Source: an uncultured Clostridium sp.
GTDB lineage: Bacteria; Bacillota; Clostridia; Clostridiales; Clostridiaceae
Direction: 5' to 3'
Assembly: GCA_903789665.1 (NCBI GenBank)
Contig: CAIFEX010000014.1
Location: 1 to 64,000, forward strand
DNA length: 64,000 nt
Under the pieces are notes generated by a model. It saw only the letters and a program-made list of their open reading frames with translations, had not been told where the DNA came from and did no database searches. Every line of letters starts with the position of its first letter. Positions within the stretch are counted from its first letter, which is position 1. Below are positions 62,670 to 64,000 of the stretch, piece after piece. The translations under genes were made by a program, and so were the position numbers.

Positions 62670-63068
62670 ATGATGGATATAGCCCAAAAGTATTGTAAAA
62701 TTTATATGTATAATAATAGATATAAAGTAGGTTCTAATATTATTCAATTTATTAAAGATAATGGATATACCAAGTCATCTTTTTCAAAATTAACTGGCAT
62801 TTCCAGGCCAACTATTGATAAAATGATTAAAGGTGAAATAGACAATAATACAACACTTAAAAAACATGTAAATAAAATTATTGCGACCTTTAATATAAGA
62901 CCTGAAGAATTGATAAACTACAAATGTATGAAATCAGAAAATAAACTTAGAATTGTAGCATCTGATAATGCACCAGAGGAATATGAGTTAAGTGACAGTG
63001 CTAAAAAAATGTTTGGATTTTTGGATGATATAATAGATCTTTATGAAGTCTATAATGAAAATAGGTAG
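62670..63068 (+). CDS. XRE-family helix-turn-helix regulator
   Basis: The 132-residue protein has a lambda-repressor-like HTH at about residues 22-75 (IIQFIKDNGYTKSSFSKLTG, ISRPTIDKMIKGE). A hydrophilic C-terminus contains SDSAKKMFGFLDDIIDLYEV. AGGAGGT precedes the ATG. The next gene, an ImmA/IrrE-type protease, starts 10 bp downstream. This order matches regulator-protease pairs of phage and stress-response elements, where the protease cleaves the XRE protein. Confidence 0.82.
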   Translation: MMDIAQKYCKIYMYNNRYKVGSNIIQFIKDNGYTKSSFSKLTGISRPTIDKMIKGEIDNNTTLKKHVNKIIATFNIRPEELINYKCMKSENKLRIVASDNAPEEYELSDSAKKMFGFLDDIIDLYEVYNENR

Positions 63069-63078
63069 GTTGATAAAT

Positions 63079-63897
63079 ATGTCTCAATATATAACTTCTC
63101 AGAATTTAAATGAAGTTATAGAAGCAAATAAAAAAATAAATGATGAAATTGAAAATTTTAAAAAAGATTTTTTTATTAATTATAACAAGGTTGGAATAAC
63201 GGGTTCTGATAAATTAGCCTTTGAAGTTCTCAAAAAAAATTATAATTTAATACAAGTGCCCATAGATGATGAATATTGGGGAGGAGCCATATTTATTAGG
63301 AATAATTTAAAAATACCTGTTATTAACTCAGCACAGCCTTGAGTTTATCAATTTTTTGTTGCATGGCATGAAATATTTCATTTATTTTATGATAATTCTA
63401 TAGTTAAAGGACAGCACAATATACAGGTAGAAAAAATGAAACTGAATGAGAGAAAAGCAGATTATTTTGCTGCTAGAATGTTGTTGGGTGATGTGTATAG
63501 ATATTATTATTCACTGGAAAATGATAAATTTATAAATAAAATTGTCAGGTGCATGAATGTATTTAAAGCACCTTATAAGGCTGTATTAATTCAGCTATAT
63601 GAGGATGCTATAGATGTATTCAATGATATTGGATTAAAAAGGCTTGTAATTGAGAATTTCGATAAGAAGCCAGAAAATCTAATTGAATTATTTGAAAAAC
63701 TGGAATTGGATACTGATTTGGTTAAACCATCTAATATAATAAGTTTTGGTGGATTAGATAAAAAAATAGAATTGCTATCAAAAAAGGAACCGGATGTTGA
63801 TTATCATAAGGATAATTTGAAATTTTTGAATAAACTCAAGGATCTAATGAAAGGAGAATTTAATAATGGAATTGATTCAGATAGAAAAATTCATTGA
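63079..63897 (+). pseudogene. ImmA/IrrE-family metallopeptidase with an in-frame TGA
   Basis: Translation from ATG 63079 reads to PVINSAQP, meets TGA at codon 88 (63340-63342) and continues in the same frame as VYQFFVAWHEIFHLFYDN and KMKLNERKADYFAARML. HEIFH is the zinc site (residues 97-101) and ERKADYFAARML supplies the third ligand region. TGG to TGA is the simplest change. The gene is otherwise complete to 63897, so it is a fresh pseudogene or requires read-through. Confidence 0.75.
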
Positions 63898-64000
63898 AAT
63901 TTTAAATTCCGATGCTCCTAAGAAAATTGGGATCCTTGATAATAATACAGTTAGTTTTTTGATAAATATAAATAAAGATATTTGTGTAGAAAAAATATTG
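63866..64000 (+). CDS. partial gene running off the window, PIN-like start
   Basis: The frame starts at ATG 63866 behind AAGGAGA, overlapping the protease gene by 32 bp. It reads MELIQIEKFIEILNSDAP, then KKIGILDNNTVSFLININ. ILDNNTVSFL resembles the first strand and Asp of PIN-like nuclease domains that accompany XRE-ImmA pairs. Only 45 codons are visible, so the assignment is tentative. Confidence 0.45.
   Translation, partial: MELIQIEKFIEILNSDAPKKIGILDNNTVSFLININKDICVEKIL

Noticed and set aside
1-64000. CRISPR array
   Set aside because: No regularly spaced direct repeats were seen; the repeats found are promoter modules, hsdS borders and operators.

Overview
The window looks like a chromosomal segment of a low-GC anaerobic Firmicute, most likely Clostridium in the broad sense. 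The evidence is the AT-rich sequence, strong AGGAGG-type ribosome binding sites, and a clostridial gene mix (BioY operon, CsoR/P-type ATPase, WYL regulators, a DmsAB-like reductase, a short soluble methyl-accepting protein). No rRNA, tRNA, transposase or CRISPR array was recognised.

About 0-7 kb is a gene graveyard with one intact small-ORF/zeta toxin pair at its left end. It holds remnants of Phd/RelE and RelB antitoxin loci, a DUF6884-like gene with a nonsense codon, a pRiA4b-ORF3-like gene in two oppositely oriented pieces, a methyltransferase scrap and a twice-deleted second zeta locus. A few intact genes (membrane proteins, an NADPH-dependent FMN reductase) lie among them. About 7-16 kb is a type I restriction-modification locus: a half-size HsdS-like gene, hsdR, hsdS and hsdM. 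It is followed by a Phd antitoxin with a gutted Doc, a start-less hsdS cassette and a convergent tyrosine recombinase.

About 16-26 kb holds an amidohydrolase/TetR pair, an acyl-ACP thioesterase behind a perfect palindrome, and a GC-richer Bce-like cassette (response regulator, histidine kinase, ABC ATPase, FtsX permease). That cassette appears to have captured the promoter and first codons of the zeta-associated antitoxin gene. An AEC permease follows. About 26-36 kb has an orphan antitoxin copy, a deleted WYL regulator, a 68-residue membrane peptide beside a radical SAM enzyme, a Ca/cation-type exchanger under a yybP-ykoY (Mn2+) riboswitch, an MFS/HTH pair, a Fur-type regulator with an SDR, a CsoR/P1B-ATPase pair and a TauE/TetR pair.

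About 36-50 kb has a decayed EmrB/QacA exporter and a probable BirA-controlled operon (MaoC-like protein, BioY, thiolase, acyl-CoA ligase). It continues with an alpha/beta hydrolase, a soluble chemotaxis-type transducer, a second decayed exporter, a MoxR/VWA pair and an OatA-like acyltransferase. About 50-56 kb has a Dam-like methylase overlapping a soluble DMSO-reductase-family operon (catalytic subunit, Fe-S subunit, TorD chaperone), then a diguanylate cyclase and a WYL regulator. About 56-64 kb is a decaying defence-type island: PLD-domain protein, SWIM-protein remnant, Z1 ATPase, a broken gene of unknown family, a HEPN-like protein, and an XRE/ImmA-IrrE/PIN-like set in which the protease gene carries an in-frame TGA.

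The strongest themes are repeated use of one antitoxin promoter module, toxins that are lost more often than antitoxins, a restriction locus built for specificity switching, and several genes whose ribosome binding site points at an AUA or AUU codon.
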